DNA of 64,000 nucleotides from Schumannella soli (GCF_006517435.1 NZ_VHQG01000004.1:248001-312000), one strand, 5' to 3'; positions 38,229-48,706 are shown, numbered from the stretch's first letter. Translations and numbers: made by a program. The notes: generated by a model not told the origin, from the letters alone.

Positions 38229-39389
38229 TCAGCCGTCCGACTCCCGGTCCGCGTCGATCGACGGGCCGGCCGCGGCCCCGGCCGCCGCGCGACGACGCCG
38301 CAGGCCCGCGATGACGGCGAGCGCCGCCCCGACCGGCACCGCCGCGGCGGCGCCGACGATGAGCCACGGCGGCGCGGTGACGCCGGTCGCGGCCAGCTCG
38401 GGCGCGGTCGCGGCCGGAGCCGTCACCGGCGGCGCCTGCACGATCGGGTCGCCGGCGCGCACCGCAGCCGCGGTCGCGAAGACCGGCTGTCCGTCGTCGT
38501 TCGGAATCGGGCTGACGGTGAGCGCCGGGCCGTCCTCACGCCCGTCCTCGGTGGCGACGAGCGTGACCGGCTGCGGGAACAGCTCGGGGATGTCGAAGGC
38601 GCCGTTCTCGTCGGTCGTCGCCGTGGGCGCACCGGGAAGCGGCTGCCCGGCCGAGTCCGCGACGACGACGGTCGCGCCGGGCACAGGGGCTCCGGACGCA
38701 TCCGTGACGTTGCCGGCGAGGCTCGCCGTGTGCCCGACGAACCAGAGCTGCGCGAGTGGCGAGCCGTCGATGCGGGTCGAGGTGATCGACAGTGTCGTGA
38801 TCGGCACGGAGGGGCTGAACCAGCCCGCGGCACCGTTCGTGTCCTGTCCGGTCGGAGAGAGCACCCCGGTCAGCACGCCGGAGTCCGGATCGAACGCCGT
38901 GATCGCGGCGGGCGTGCTCGCGTAGTTGAACCCGCCCTGGAAGCCGAGCTGGTCACCGGTGACCGAACCGGCTGGCCCGGCGGCGCTGATCGTGATCGAC
39001 TCCGCGTCGATGTCACCGAGGATGAACGACCATCCCGAGGTCGGAGTCGGCGCGGCGAAGGTGAATGTGGTGGTCGACGGCGCCGTGTTCGAGACCGGGC
39101 CGAAGCTGAGGTAGCTGCTGCCCGACGAGGTGCCGTACAGCTGCCCGGGCGGGGTGCCCGCTCCGATGGTCGCGCTGACCGGGGTCGACGGCGGCGGGGC
39201 CGTGGTCGTGTAGGTCGAGTCGGGGAAGCCGGGCGCGAGCGAAACCGCAGCGGGGGCGGTCGTGATGGTGGCGTATTTTCCGGCGCGCTGCCCGGGCGCC
39301 GCCTGCGCGCTCAGCGCCGTCGTGGTCAGCAGCGCCGCGGCCACCGCGGTCACGCCGAGCGTCCGTCCCCGAAACCCCATGCGCCCCAT
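38229..39389 (-). CDS. secreted, sortase-anchored surface protein with LAATG signal
   Basis: This 386-residue protein has a signal peptide (residues 1-31, ending SAQA), a Ser/Thr/Pro/Gly-rich beta-type domain, a CnaB/carboxypeptidase-regulatory-like repeat (LAGNVTDASGAPVPGATVVV ... TTDENGAFDIPEL, about 230-285) and a C-terminal sorting signal: ELAATG (about 336-341), a hydrophobic helix and RRRR. LAxTG is the type used by class E sortases of high-GC actinobacteria. A polar tail after the arginines is longer than usual. TACTGT lies 7 nt before the ATG, a leaderless pattern. The ligand is unknown. No sortase is in the window. Confidence 0.85.
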   Translation of the reverse strand: MGRMGFRGRTLGVTAVAAALLTTTALSAQAAPGQRAGKYATITTAPAAVSLAPGFPDSTYTTTAPPPSTPVSATIGAGTPPGQLYGTSSGSSYLSFGPVSNTAPSTTTFTFAAPTPTSGWSFILGDIDAESITISAAGPAGSVTGDQLGFQGGFNYASTPAAITAFDPDSGVLTGVLSPTGQDTNGAAGWFSPSVPITTLSITSTRIDGSPLAQLWFVGHTASLAGNVTDASGAPVPGATVVVADSAGQPLPGAPTATTDENGAFDIPELFPQPVTLVATEDGREDGPALTVSPIPNDDGQPVFATAAAVRAGDPIVQAPPVTAPAATAPELAATGVTAPPWLIVGAAAAVPVGAALAVIAGLRRRRAAAGAAAGPSIDADRESDG

Positions 39390-39401
39390 GCGTCACACAG
39401 T

Positions 39402-39444
39402 AGAGCGGCCCTTGTCCCCCTGTCGAGGGGAGAAGGGCCGCTCT
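39402..39444 (-). terminator. stem-loop terminator downstream of guaB2
   Basis: AGAGCGGCCCTT (39402-39413) pairs with 39433-39444. An inner tcccc/gggga stem extends it. It lies after guaB2 and directly upstream of the surface protein gene, whose -10 it touches. Confidence 0.75.
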
Positions 39445-39465
39445 GCTGACGCGTGGTGTCGGGGA

Positions 39466-39508
39466 TCAGCGCGAGGAGCTCGGCGCCTCGACCGTCATCG
39501 GGATGTCG
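39466..39508 (-). pseudogene. duplicated fragment of the guaB2 3' end
   Basis: This 43-nt copy of 39531-39573 has 40 identical positions (period 65). It would encode DIPMTVEAPSSSR-stop, against [13 protein letters not shown]-stop in guaB2. It is a remnant of a short tandem duplication and is probably not translated. Confidence 0.8.
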
Positions 39509-39530
39509 GATCGGGGAGCTCGTGTGCGAC

Positions 39531-41359
<1,829 letters not shown>

Positions 41360-42778
41360 GTGGGAATTCTCCCTGTCGACCCCCGGCGTCAACGCGCCGT
41401 CGGCATCGGACTGATCGGGATGGCGTTCGCAGCGCTCGTCGCCGTTCTGCCGATCGCCGCGCCGCTCGCCGCCGCGGCCGATCCCATCGACCCCAGCACC
41501 GCCGACGAGAGCATCTCGATCTGGCTGCGCGAGCGCGACTCGAAAGCGCCCGTCCCTAACGTCACGGTGGAGGTGAAGGGCAAGAGCTTCGACGAGACGT
41601 TCACCACCGATCCGGATGGACGCGTACTCGTCGGGCTGCCGAGCGGCGGCGACTACACGGTCACCGTCGACACCTCGACGGCGCCGGCCGAGATCGGCAC
41701 GCTGCCCGCAGCTCAGAACCCGCGCAAGCTGACGGTTCAGAACACCAACAAGAACGTGCCGGTGAACTTCCTGTTCACGACCGACGCGGGCGCCGGAGGC
41801 GGAGCGTCGACGACGCCGAGCGACGGGGCCAGCCCCTCGCCCGACAGCAGCGCCGGTTCGAGCTCCGGCAGCGGCGACAGCTCCGGCAGCCCCGCGATCA
41901 CCGGCGGCCTCGTGGCCTCGAAGATCGTCACCGGCATCATCTACGGCCTGCTGCTCGCGCTTGCCTCGATCGGCGTCTCGCTGATCTACGGCACCACCGG
42001 GCTCAACAACTTCGCCCACGGCGAGCTGGTCACCTTCGGCGCGCTGATGGGCTACCTGTTCTCGAGCATCCTCGGACTTCCCGGCTTCGTCGGCATCATC
42101 GCCGCGGTCCTGCTCGGCGGCCTGTACGGCTTCGTGCAGGACACGGTGCTCTGGCGCCCTCTGCGCAAGCGCGGCGTGGGCCTCGTGCCGCTGATGATCG
42201 TCAGCATCGGCCTCGCCCTCGCGACCCGCTACCTCTACAGCTTCTTCTTCGGCGCCGACCGCCTGACGCTGCCGAACGACCCGTCGCCGTTCCTCAGGAT
42301 CGGCTCGGTCAGCCTGCGCTTCACGGATGTGATGGGCGCGGTCGTCGCGCTCGTCGTGCTGCTGGCGGTGGCCTGGGTCATGCTGCGCACGCGGCTCGGC
42401 AAGGCCGCCCGCGCGGTCTCCGACAACCGCTCGCTCGCCGCGGCATCCGGCATCGACGTCGACGGCGTCATCCGCTGGATCTGGATCGGCGGAGGCGCGC
42501 TCGCCGGCCTCTCCGGCGTGCTGATCGCCTACTACCAGTCGCTGCGCTGGGACACGGGAAGCCAGATCCTGCTGCTGATCTTCGCGGCCGTGACCCTCGG
42601 CGGTCTCGGCTCGGCGTTCGGCGCCCTCGTCGGATCGATGGTCATCAGCGTCTTCATGAACCTGTCGACGCTGTTCATCCCCGACAACCTGAAGTACGTG
42701 GCGGCTCTGGCCGTCATGATCGTCATCCTCCTGGTGCGACCGCAGGGCATCCTCGGCCGCCGCGAGCGGATCGGCTAG
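41360..42778 (+). CDS. livH: branched-chain amino acid ABC permease LivH with an extracytoplasmic N-terminal domain
   Basis: This 472-residue protein is unusually long for LivH (about 290-310). Residues 1-40 resemble a signal peptide (GLIGMAFAALVAVLPIAAPLAAAA). Residues about 50-130 form a CnaB/transthyretin-like beta domain (PVPNVTVEVKGKSFDETFTTDPDGRV). A Ser/Gly/Pro linker (about 138-175) leads to the permease (ASKIVTGIIYGLLLALASIG ... GTTGLNNFAHGELV ... YYQSLRWDTGSQILLLIFAA), about eight helices. GTG 41360 follows AGGAGGC. It is the first gene of livHMGF. The added domain could bind substrate protein or the wall; this is inference. Confidence 0.92.
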   Translation: MGILPVDPRRQRAVGIGLIGMAFAALVAVLPIAAPLAAAADPIDPSTADESISIWLRERDSKAPVPNVTVEVKGKSFDETFTTDPDGRVLVGLPSGGDYTVTVDTSTAPAEIGTLPAAQNPRKLTVQNTNKNVPVNFLFTTDAGAGGGASTTPSDGASPSPDSSAGSSSGSGDSSGSPAITGGLVASKIVTGIIYGLLLALASIGVSLIYGTTGLNNFAHGELVTFGALMGYLFSSILGLPGFVGIIAAVLLGGLYGFVQDTVLWRPLRKRGVGLVPLMIVSIGLALATRYLYSFFFGADRLTLPNDPSPFLRIGSVSLRFTDVMGAVVALVVLLAVAWVMLRTRLGKAARAVSDNRSLAAASGIDVDGVIRWIWIGGGALAGLSGVLIAYYQSLRWDTGSQILLLIFAAVTLGGLGSAFGALVGSMVISVFMNLSTLFIPDNLKYVAALAVMIVILLVRPQGILGRRERIG

Positions 42779-42788
42779 GAGGGCGACC

Positions 42789-43760
42789 GTGGACTTCAAC
42801 TTCATCCCCCTGGCCTTCGGCGAGGCGATCTCGCCGACCACCGCGGCGTACGCGCTCGCGACCATCGGTCTCGTGGTGCACTTCGGCTTCACCGGCCTCG
42901 TGAACTTCGGTCAGGCCGGGTTCATGGCGATCGGCGGCTACGCCTTCGTCGTGACCAGCCTTCAGTTCAACTGGCCGCTGCCGTTCGCGATCCTCGCGAC
43001 CATCGTCTGCAGCGTGATCTTCGCGTTCCTGCTGGGGCTTCCGACGCTGCGACTGAGGGCCGACTATCTGTCGATCGTCACGATCGCCGCGGCCGAGATC
43101 GTCAGACTCTCGGTCAAGACCCCCGAGCTCACCGGCCTCACCGGCGGCGCGACGGGTCTCAACGGCGGCGCCGAGTCGTTCCAGGACCTCAACCCGATCC
43201 CGAACGGCCAGTACCTCGGACCGCTGCACATGAGCGCGGCCGACCTCTGGTCGGCGATCGTCGGCTGGTCGCTGGTGCTGCTCGCCTGCCTGCTCGTCTG
43301 GGCGCTCATGCGCAGCCCCTGGGGCCGCATCGTCAAGGGCATCCGCGAAGACGAGGATGCGGTGCGCGCCCTCGGCAAGAACGTCTTCAGCTACAAGATG
43401 CAGGCGCTCGTGCTGGGTGGTGTGCTCGGCGGTCTGGCCGGAGCGCTGTTCATCCTGCCGCGCTCCCTGCAGCCGGATAACTACGGCACGCAGCTGACGT
43501 TCTTCCTCTACACGATCATGCTGCTCGGCGGCGCGACGACGATCTTCGGGCCGCTGCTCGGCGCGGCGATCTTCTGGGTCGTGCTGTCGCTCTCCGACGG
43601 CCTGCTCAGCGTGGCCGTCACCAACAACATCCTTCCCATCTCGAGCACCCAGCAGGGCCCGATCCGATTCATCATCGTCGGCGTCGCGCTCATGCTGCTC
43701 GTGATATTCCGACCCCAGGGCATCCTGGGCAAGAAGGCCGAGGTGTTCTTCCGTGCCTAA
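42789..43760 (+). CDS. livM: branched-chain amino acid ABC permease LivM
   Basis: This 323-residue polytopic permease is the second membrane subunit of the importer. Family motifs are GLVVHFGFTGLVNFGQAGFMAIGGY, FLLGLPTLRLRADYLSIVTIA, and the EAA-like coupling loop SPWGRIVKGIREDEDAVRALGKN. GTG 42789 is preceded by AGGAGGGCGACC, whose AGGAG starts at the livH stop codon. The 3' end overlaps livG by 8 nt. It forms the channel with LivH. Confidence 0.95.
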   Translation: MDFNFIPLAFGEAISPTTAAYALATIGLVVHFGFTGLVNFGQAGFMAIGGYAFVVTSLQFNWPLPFAILATIVCSVIFAFLLGLPTLRLRADYLSIVTIAAAEIVRLSVKTPELTGLTGGATGLNGGAESFQDLNPIPNGQYLGPLHMSAADLWSAIVGWSLVLLACLLVWALMRSPWGRIVKGIREDEDAVRALGKNVFSYKMQALVLGGVLGGLAGALFILPRSLQPDNYGTQLTFFLYTIMLLGGATTIFGPLLGAAIFWVVLSLSDGLLSVAVTNNILPISSTQQGPIRFIIVGVALMLLVIFRPQGILGKKAEVFFRA

Positions 43761-44688
43761 GACGGATGTGAACGAGCTCATCGCGGGGCCGGTCGCCCCG
43801 GGCGTGCCGAAGAAGAACCCGATCGTCGTCGCCGACGGCATTACCCGCACCTTCGGCGGCTTCACCGCGGTGAACGTCGACCACGTGGAGATCCCGGCGA
43901 ACGCGATCACGGCGCTGATCGGGCCGAACGGCGCCGGCAAGACGACGTTCTTCAACCTGCTCACCGGCTTCGACAAGCCGAACGAGGGGCGCTGGACGTT
44001 CCTCGGCGAGCAGCAGTACGGCGTGCCCGCCCACAAGGTCGCCCGGCGCGGCATGGTGCGCACCTTCCAGCTGACGAAGGCGCTCAACCTGCTCAGCGTG
44101 ATCGACAACATGCTGCTCGGCGCACCCCAGCGCCCGGGCGAGCGGTTCCTCACGTCGCTGATCCCCTCCACCTGGCGTGCGCGCGAGGAGGAGCTGACGG
44201 CGAAGGCCGACGACCTGCTGAAGAAGTTCAAGCTCGACGCCAAGCGCGAGGACTTCGCCGGCGCCCTCTCGGGCGGCCAGCGCAAGCTGCTCGAGATGGC
44301 CCGTGCGCTCATGAGCGACCCGAAGATGGTCATGCTCGACGAGCCGATGGCCGGCGTCAACCCGGCGCTGACCCAGTCGCTGCTGGGCCACATCCTCGCT
44401 CTCAAGGAGGAGGGGATGACGGTGCTGTTCGTCGAGCACGACATGCACGTCGTGCGCGAGATCGCCGACTGGGTCATCGTCATGGCCGAGGGCAAGGTCG
44501 TCGCCGAGGGCTCCCCCGACACCGTCATGGACGACCCCGCGGTCGTCGAGGCGTACCTCGGCGCCCACCACGACACCGACCTCGGCGACGTGCGCGGCCA
44601 GCAGGAGATCGCGAAGGACATGGAGTCCGATCTCATCAAGCAGGAGATCGAGGAAGAGATCGAAGAGGAGGCCGCCGATGGCCGCTGA
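43753..44688 (+). CDS. livG: branched-chain amino acid ABC ATPase LivG
   Basis: This 311-residue cytosolic ATPase has Walker A LIGPNGAGKTT, Q-loop QLTKALNLLSV, signature ALSGGQRKLLEMARAL, Walker B MVMLDEPMAGVNP and switch His in VEHDMHVV. GTG 43753 overlaps the end of livM. A C-terminal tail rich in Glu, Asp and Lys (about residues 275-311) is longer than in E. coli LivG. It pairs with LivF to power uptake. The start of livF overlaps by 11 nt. Confidence 0.96.
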   Translation: MPKTDVNELIAGPVAPGVPKKNPIVVADGITRTFGGFTAVNVDHVEIPANAITALIGPNGAGKTTFFNLLTGFDKPNEGRWTFLGEQQYGVPAHKVARRGMVRTFQLTKALNLLSVIDNMLLGAPQRPGERFLTSLIPSTWRAREEELTAKADDLLKKFKLDAKREDFAGALSGGQRKLLEMARALMSDPKMVMLDEPMAGVNPALTQSLLGHILALKEEGMTVLFVEHDMHVVREIADWVIVMAEGKVVAEGSPDTVMDDPAVVEAYLGAHHDTDLGDVRGQQEIAKDMESDLIKQEIEEEIEEEAADGR

Positions 44689-45514
44689 GCTGGAGACGGT
44701 GCTGAAGACCACCGACCTCGTCGCGGGCTACCTGCCCGGTGTCAACATCCTCAACGGATGCTCGGTCACGGTCGGCAAGGGCGAGCTGGTGGGCATCATC
44801 GGCCCGAACGGCGCCGGCAAGTCGACCCTGCTCAAGGCGATCTTCGGTCAGGTGAACATCCGCGGCGGCTCGGTCACCCTCGCCGGCCAGGACATCACCG
44901 GGCTGAAGGCCGACAAGCTCGTCAGCCGCGGTGTCGGCATGGTTCCGCAGACGAACAACGTGTTCCCGTCGCTGACCATCGCCGAGAACCTGCAGATGGG
45001 CCTCTACCAGAAGCCCAAGATCTACAACGAACGCCTCGAGTTCATCACGGCGCTGTTCCCGGAGCTGTCGAAGCGTCTCGCGACGCGCGCCGGCTCGCTC
45101 TCGGGCGGCGAGCGCCAGATGGTCGCGATGTCGCGGGCGCTGATGATGGATCCGAGCGTGCTGCTGCTCGACGAGCCGAGCGCGGGCCTCTCGCCCGTGC
45201 GTCAGGACGAGACCTTCATCAACGTCTCGCAGATCAACCGCGCCGGCGTCTCGGTTCTGCTCGTCGAGCAGAACGCGCGCCGCGCGCTGCAGATCTGCGA
45301 CCGCGGCTACGTGCTCGACCAGGGGCGCGATGCCTACTCGGGCCCGGGTCGCGAGCTGATGAACGACCCCAAGGTGATCGAGCTGTACCTCGGCACCCTG
45401 GCGGCCGATCAGGAGAAGGCGAAGGCCTCGGCAGCGAAGCCCGCTGCCGCGGCGAAGAAGCCCGCTGCGGCGGCGAAGGCCGCGAAGCCGGCGGAGTCGT
45501 CGACCGAGGGCTGA
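44678..45514 (+). CDS. livF: branched-chain amino acid ABC ATPase LivF
   Basis: This 278-residue ATPase has Walker A IIGPNGAGKST, signature SLSGGERQMVAMSRAL and Walker B VLLLDEPSAGLSP. The core is about 238 residues; the last about 40 form an Ala/Lys/Pro repeat tail (AAKPAAAAKKPAAAAK), typical of disordered extensions in this genome (compare glpD). It is the last gene of the operon and is followed by a strong terminator. Confidence 0.96.
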   Translation: MAAELETVLKTTDLVAGYLPGVNILNGCSVTVGKGELVGIIGPNGAGKSTLLKAIFGQVNIRGGSVTLAGQDITGLKADKLVSRGVGMVPQTNNVFPSLTIAENLQMGLYQKPKIYNERLEFITALFPELSKRLATRAGSLSGGERQMVAMSRALMMDPSVLLLDEPSAGLSPVRQDETFINVSQINRAGVSVLLVEQNARRALQICDRGYVLDQGRDAYSGPGRELMNDPKVIELYLGTLAADQEKAKASAAKPAAAAKKPAAAAKAAKPAESSTEG

Positions 45515-45531
45515 TCGCCCGTCAGAACGCC

Positions 45532-45569
45532 ACGAGGGGCCCCGGATGCGTGCATCCGGGGCCCCTCGT
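45532..45569. terminator. stem-loop terminator after livF
   Basis: A perfect 18-bp stem (45532-45549 with 45552-45569) with a 2-nt loop. The arms contain GAGGGGCCCC and GGATGC/GCATCC. It is the same family as the terminators at 838, 5351 and 18475. Confidence 0.87.
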
Positions 45570-45875
45570 CGGTGTGCGGTGCGGCGCGGCGCGGCGTGCG
45601 GTGCGGATCACAGTCGCGCGACGTCGTCCCGCTGCTCGATTCAGGACCGACGCGTCGAGTCGCTCGGGCTCGCCAGTCCGACGCGCCGGTGTGGAGCGTG
45701 TCGGATGCGCGGAACGCATCGCGGTCGCCGGTGCGGGTTCGGGCGCGGGCCGGGGAGATCCCCGGGAGAAGTCGGTGGCGTCGACCCCGCGCAGCGGCAC
45801 CGCACGGCGGCACCGCGAGGGCTACCGCGCTGCGGCATCGCACGGCGGCACCGCGCACGCTCCCGTGCACGACGA
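45570..45875. other. intergenic region between the livF and livK terminators
   Basis: About 300 nt with no convincing gene. It begins with a low-complexity gcggcgcggc tract. A 17-mer, CGCACGGCGGCACCGCG, is repeated at 45801-45817 and 45839-45855. Open frames here lack RBS and coding bias. Confidence 0.55.
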
Positions 45876-45905
45876 AGGGGGCCCGGCCTGATGGCCGAGC
45901 CCCCT
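45876..45905. terminator. stem-loop terminator after livK
   Basis: AGGGGGC-c-CGGCC pairs with GGCCG-a-GCCCCCT around loop tgat, with one mismatch. It lies just downstream of the livK stop on the minus strand. Confidence 0.78.
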
Positions 45906-45933
45906 CGAGATCGCGGTCAGAGACCGCGTGACC

Positions 45934-47202
45934 TCAGTTCTTGGTCAGGTCGCCGAAGACGGCGTCCTCGTACTCGGTCTTGTTGCCGGCCGTGTACTTC
46001 CACACCGAGACGTAGGCCTGCGACGGGTCGCCGTTCTTGTCGAACGAGATCGGGCCCGACTGGCCTTCGTAGTCGACGTCCTTGCCGTCCTTGATCAGCT
46101 TCGCGCAGTCCTCGAAGGTCTTGCACTTCTCGCCGCCCTCGGAGACCGACTGCAGGTTGTCGCGGATCGTCTTGCCGTCGGTCGCCTTGCCCTGCAGCGC
46201 GGCGAGCGCGAGCAGGATGGTGGCGTCGTACGACTCGGGACCGTAGGTGAACACCGACAGCTTCTTGCCGGCGGCCTTGTCGAGCTTCGCGGCGAAGTCG
46301 TCGCTCGCCTTGACGCCCGGGTTGGTGAACTGCGCGCCGGCGATGTCGACGTTGGTGTACTTGTCGTCGATCACGCCGTAGTTGCCGTCGACGCCGTAGA
46401 GCTTCGTGAAGTCGAAGCCCTGGCCCTTGAGCTGCTCGGCGATGACCTTGATCTCGTCGTAGCTGATCACGAGCAGCGCGTCGGGGTTCGGCGCGAGGGC
46501 GGTCGTCACCGCGGAGGTGAAGTCGCTGGCGCCCTCATCGAAGGTGACGTTGGCGGCGAGCTCGATGCCGTTCTCGTCGAAGTACTTCTTCACCGAGTTG
46601 TCGAGGCCGATGCCGTAGTCGTTGTTGCCGTAGAGCACCGAGACCTTGGTGGCGCCGTCGGAGACGATCTTCTGAGCGACGACCTGGCCCTGCAGCACGT
46701 CCGAGGGAGCGGTGCGGAAGTAGTAGCCGTCGTCCTTGTAGGTGGAGAAGGCGGGCGAGGTGTTCGCCGGCGAGATCTGCACGACACCGGCCTGCGTGAT
46801 CTGGTCGATGACCGAGAGCGAGACGCCCGAGGAGGCCGCGCCGACGATCGCCGAGACGCCGCTGGCGAGCAGCGCCTTGGTCGACTGCGTGGCGATGTCG
46901 GTCGAGGTGTCGCCCGAGTCCTTCTGCGTGGTCGAGATCTTGATCCCGGCCTTGGCGGCGTTGATGTCGTCGACGGCGGCCTGGACGCCCGCGATCTCGG
47001 GCGGGCCGAGAACCGCGAGGGTTCCGGTCGTCGGCAGCAGCGAGCCGATCTTCAGGTCGAGGTCGCCGCCCGAGCCGCTGTCGCCGCCGCTGCCGCCAGT
47101 GGCGCAGCCGGAGAGGACGAGCGCGGAGGCTCCGAGCAGCGCGACGCTGCCGAGAACCGCCCGGATCGAGCGGGAAGACGTGGGGCGTGAAAGGGCACCC
47201 AT
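45934..47202 (-). CDS. livK: branched-chain amino acid ABC transporter substrate-binding lipoprotein
   Basis: This 422-residue type I periplasmic-binding protein has a lipoprotein signal with lipobox LVLSGC (Cys about 33), a Gly/Ser linker, and the LivJ/LivK fold starting IGSLLPTTGTLAVLGPPEIAG. It captures leucine, isoleucine or valine (or a related amide) for LivHMGF, encoded convergently. ATG 47202 follows AAGGAG. It has its own promoter region with two GTAAC-type inverted repeats upstream, suggesting nitrogen control separate from the permease operon. Confidence 0.95.
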   Translation of the reverse strand: MGALSRPTSSRSIRAVLGSVALLGASALVLSGCATGGSGGDSGSGGDLDLKIGSLLPTTGTLAVLGPPEIAGVQAAVDDINAAKAGIKISTTQKDSGDTSTDIATQSTKALLASGVSAIVGAASSGVSLSVIDQITQAGVVQISPANTSPAFSTYKDDGYYFRTAPSDVLQGQVVAQKIVSDGATKVSVLYGNNDYGIGLDNSVKKYFDENGIELAANVTFDEGASDFTSAVTTALAPNPDALLVISYDEIKVIAEQLKGQGFDFTKLYGVDGNYGVIDDKYTNVDIAGAQFTNPGVKASDDFAAKLDKAAGKKLSVFTYGPESYDATILLALAALQGKATDGKTIRDNLQSVSEGGEKCKTFEDCAKLIKDGKDVDYEGQSGPISFDKNGDPSQAYVSVWKYTAGNKTEYEDAVFGDLTKN

Positions 47203-47269
47203 GTTGCTCCTTGAAGGTGATGTGCAGGGAAAGCTTCAGGTGCAGACGCACCCTCGCGTGGGTGCAAAA

Positions 47270-47320
47270 GTAACCGCCCTGTAAGGCGGAGACAATAAGC
47301 CGGTGTTACAGCCCTGTAAC
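47270..47320 (-). promoter_or_regulatory. two GlnR-like boxes upstream of livK
   Basis: GTTACAGCCCTGTAAC (47305-47320) is a perfect 7+2+7 palindrome, and GTAACCGCCCTGTAAG (47270-47285) is a related copy. Both fit GTnAC-n6-GTAAn, close to the actinobacterial GlnR box (AC-n9-AC). They are candidates for nitrogen regulation of livK. Confidence 0.5.
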
Positions 47321-47326
47321 GCCTGA

Positions 47327-48259
47327 TCAGGCGAGCACGCGCCGCTCCCGGCGCGCCGCCCCCGCGGCCCGCAGCGCATCCGCGCTGAGCAGGATGAGCG
47401 CCAGCCAGACGAGCCCGAACCCGATCCAGCGCTCGAGGTCGATCTGCTCGTGCAGCAGCACGACGCCGGTGATGAACTGCAGGACCGGCGCGAGGTACTG
47501 GGTGAGTCCGAGCGCGACGAGCGGGAGCCGGCGCGCCGCCGCCGAGAAGAGCAGCAGCGGAGCTGCGGTCGCGATGCCCGACAGGGCCACCAGGATCGTG
47601 TGCGCGACGCCGTGCCGCCCGAAGTCGAGCCCGGTGATCGAGCCGACGACGATGAGCTGCACGATCGCGACGGGCAGCAGCCAGGCGGTCTCGACGGTGA
47701 GGCCGCCGATCGCGTCCACTCGGCCGCCGACCTGCTTCTTGATGAAGCCGTAGGTGCCGAAGCTCAGCGCGAGGATGAGCGAGATCCACGGCACGCTGCC
47801 GTAGCCGACGGCGATGACCGCGATCGCCACGACCGAGATGCCGACCGCGACCCACTGCGCCGGACGCAGCCGCTCGCGCAGGAAGACCACGCCGAAGAGC
47901 ACGGTCACGAGCGGGTTGATGAAGTAGCCCAGCGAGGCCTGCAGCACCTGGCCGCCGAGCGCGGCGACGACGAACACCTGCCAGTTGACGTAGATGACGA
48001 CGGCGGCCGCGAGCAGGGCCAGCATCGCGCGCCGGTCGCGCAGCAGCCGACCGAAGGAGCGCCAGCCGCGCACGATCGTGATGAGCACGACGCAGACGAC
48101 GAGCGAGAAGAGGATGCGCCACGGGATCAGCTCGAAGGGGCCGATCGGGGCGAGCAGCACGAAGTATCCCGGCAGCAGCCCCCAGAGCAGGTAGGCGCTG
48201 CCGGCGAAGGCGAGCCCGGAGCCGAAGCGCGGAGAGGATTCGGGCTCGGGCTCGGTCAC
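47327..48259 (-). CDS. rarD: RarD/EamA family transporter
   Basis: This 310-residue protein of ten predicted helices shows the RarD signature: GSAYLLWGLLPGYFVLL, PFELIPWRILFSLVV, NWQVFVVAALGGQVLQASLGYFINPLV, and LTQYLAPVLQFITGV with HEQI after it. RarD proteins are drug/metabolite transporters of uncertain substrate (called chloramphenicol-sensitive proteins by homology). GTG 48259 lies 6 nt after TAGGCT, a leaderless pattern. It is followed by livK with its own promoter. Confidence 0.92.
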   Translation of the reverse strand: MTEPEPESSPRFGSGLAFAGSAYLLWGLLPGYFVLLAPIGPFELIPWRILFSLVVCVVLITIVRGWRSFGRLLRDRRAMLALLAAAVVIYVNWQVFVVAALGGQVLQASLGYFINPLVTVLFGVVFLRERLRPAQWVAVGISVVAIAVIAVGYGSVPWISLILALSFGTYGFIKKQVGGRVDAIGGLTVETAWLLPVAIVQLIVVGSITGLDFGRHGVAHTILVALSGIATAAPLLLFSAAARRLPLVALGLTQYLAPVLQFITGVVLLHEQIDLERWIGFGLVWLALILLSADALRAAGAARRERRVLA

Positions 48260-48280
48260 CGCGCGAGCCTAGCGGGACGA

Positions 48281-48317
48281 CGAAGGGCCCCGCCGCGCGA
48301 TGCGGCAGGGCCCTTCG
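48281..48317 (-). terminator. stem-loop terminator after groES
   Basis: CGAAGGGCCC (48281-48290) pairs with 48308-48317, and GCCGC with GCGGC inside, with one mismatch. It lies after groES and before rarD on the same strand. Confidence 0.8.
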
Positions 48318-48336
48318 GAAAGCGGAAGAACGCGGG

Positions 48337-48633
48337 TCAGCGCTCGACGACCGCGAGCACGTCGCGCGCCGAGAGCACCAGCAGGTCCTCGCCGCCGAAC
48401 TTGACCTCGGTGCCGCCGTACTTGGAGTAGATGACCTTGTCGCCCACGGCCACGTCGACCGGGACGCGGTTGCCGTTGTCGTCGACGCGACCGGGGCCGA
48501 CGGCCACGACCTCGCCCTCCTGGGGCTTCTCCTTGGCGGTGTCGGGGATCACGAGGCCCGACGCGGTGACCTGCTCCGCCTCGACCTGGCGGATGACGAT
48601 GCGATCTTCGAGCGGCTTGATTGCGACCGACAC
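48337..48633 (-). CDS. groES: co-chaperonin GroES (Cpn10)
   Basis: This 98-residue protein is the lid of the GroEL chaperonin. Visible features are the N-terminal [17 protein letters not shown], the mobile loop [18 protein letters not shown] and the C-terminal [13 protein letters not shown] 48633 has GAGGG upstream. Two CIRCE elements lie 29-100 nt upstream, so HrcA control is expected. groEL does not follow: a terminator and rarD come next, so the groEL partner must be elsewhere. Confidence 0.97.
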   Translation of the reverse strand: MSVAIKPLEDRIVIRQVEAEQVTASGLVIPDTAKEKPQEGEVVAVGPGRVDDNGNRVPVDVAVGDKVIYSKYGGTEVKFGGEDLLVLSARDVLAVVER

Positions 48634-48661
48634 TCTGACCCTCTTCTTTCGTTGAAGTCCG

Positions 48662-48688
48662 TTGGCACACTCCGTTCGAGAGTGCCAA
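48662..48688 (-). promoter_or_regulatory. CIRCE element 1 upstream of groES
   Basis: TTGGCACAC-n9-GAGTGCCAA matches the HrcA operator with one mismatch in an arm and the exact 9-nt spacer. It is the promoter-proximal copy relative to groES. Confidence 0.85.
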
Positions 48689-48706
48689 AGACACCATAGC
48701 GCGTCG

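Noticed and set aside
45570-45875. Overlapping small frames on both strands and a repeated 17-mer between livF and livK
   Set aside because: No frame has an RBS, codon bias or plausible protein composition. The repeats are part of a low-complexity GC tract and too few to be a CRISPR or a defined element.
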